A stretch of 64,000 nucleotides of DNA, from contig CAWIYZ010000014.1 in NCBI GenBank assembly GCA_963840425.1, forward strand, positions 242,962 to 306,961, read 5' to 3'. Shown piece by piece: positions 63,935-64,000 of the stretch; within the stretch, counting starts at the first letter, position 1; the number at the start of each line of letters is the position of its first letter. A model generated the notes under the pieces. That model made no database searches. It was given only the letters and a program-made list of their open reading frames with translations, and had not been told where the DNA came from. A program made the position numbers and the translations under genes. Source of the stretch: CADEFX01 sp963840425. Lineage in GTDB: Bacteria; Pseudomonadota; Alphaproteobacteria; Rhizobiales; Hyphomicrobiaceae.

Positions 63935-64000
63935 TCCGACTGCCAGTGGAAAGACGCTAAGGAATTGTAGCGACCACGTTCCCGTTGTAAGTGGCGCAAG

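Overview
The window looks like chromosomal DNA from a GC-rich alphaproteobacterium, most likely of the order Hyphomicrobiales (Rhizobiales). This rests on the housekeeping proteins (LigA, GuaA, GuaB, LeuA, IlvC, HisF, RlmE, Nth), a MoxR/DUF58/DUF4159 operon facing a DUF1285 gene, a leucine leader peptide in front of leuA, and intergenic palindromes of the TAGAGCA...TGCTCTA kind. I see no rRNA, CRISPR array, integrase or transposase.

Layout. 1-2.3 kb: a family III CoA-transferase cut by the left edge, divergent from a PLP-dependent Ser/Thr dehydratase. 2.3-11.8 kb: a Zn-phospholipase/nuclease-like protein with a helix-hairpin-helix tail, then the moxR operon (AAA+ ATPase, DUF58, DUF4159, vWA-type membrane protein) on the minus strand, and DUF1285 divergent to it. 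11.8-16.8 kb: a solute-binding protein with no signal peptide, a TRAP transporter (dctPQM) and a phytanoyl-CoA-dioxygenase-like enzyme. The same palindrome, TGATATATCA, lies upstream of both dctP and the dioxygenase gene. 17-20.2 kb: a periplasmic-binding-protein/pentameric ligand-gated ion channel fusion, divergent from a cytochrome b561. 20.2-22.9 kb: a sparse accessory stretch with an acetyltransferase-like gene and an orphan response regulator, ending at tRNA-Gln. 23-25 kb: tctAB without tctC. 25.3-33.4 kb: ppx/gppA, rlmE, an amidohydrolase, rhodanese, EamA, guaB, MAPEG and an RsmB-like RNA methyltransferase. 33.6-43.6 kb: a methyltransferase/ATP-grasp fusion, guaA, ogt, DUF488, an ArsC-like protein, an EmrB-type MFS pump, a lytic transglycosylase, an AraC regulator and a LysE exporter. 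43.7-50 kb: GFA protein, ligA, a monooxygenase-like protein, DUF2244, nth, an RsmC-like methyltransferase and hisF. 50-56.5 kb: branched-chain amino acid genes ilvC and leuA (with leader peptide and nested stem-loop), with a class V aminotransferase and a PhzF protein between them. From tRNA-Lys at 56.5 kb to 60.9 kb is a low-density accessory stretch (DUF1353, a TerB/DUF533 protein, small hypotheticals). The window ends with a PRC-barrel protein carrying a repeat tail and a membrane-anchored metallophosphoesterase.

Five otherwise intact genes (amidohydrolase, transglycosylase, AraC, RsmC-like, TerB/DUF533) are broken by seven apparent single-base frameshifts. Six of these are an extra base. 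That pattern fits assembly or sequencing errors at least as well as gene decay, so each is annotated as one gene spanning the shift.

The most interesting find is the ion-channel fusion at 17058-19301. Next are the methyltransferase/ATP-grasp fusion, the paired operator-like palindromes, and the in-frame 24-bp repeat that spans the stop codon of the RsmB-like gene.
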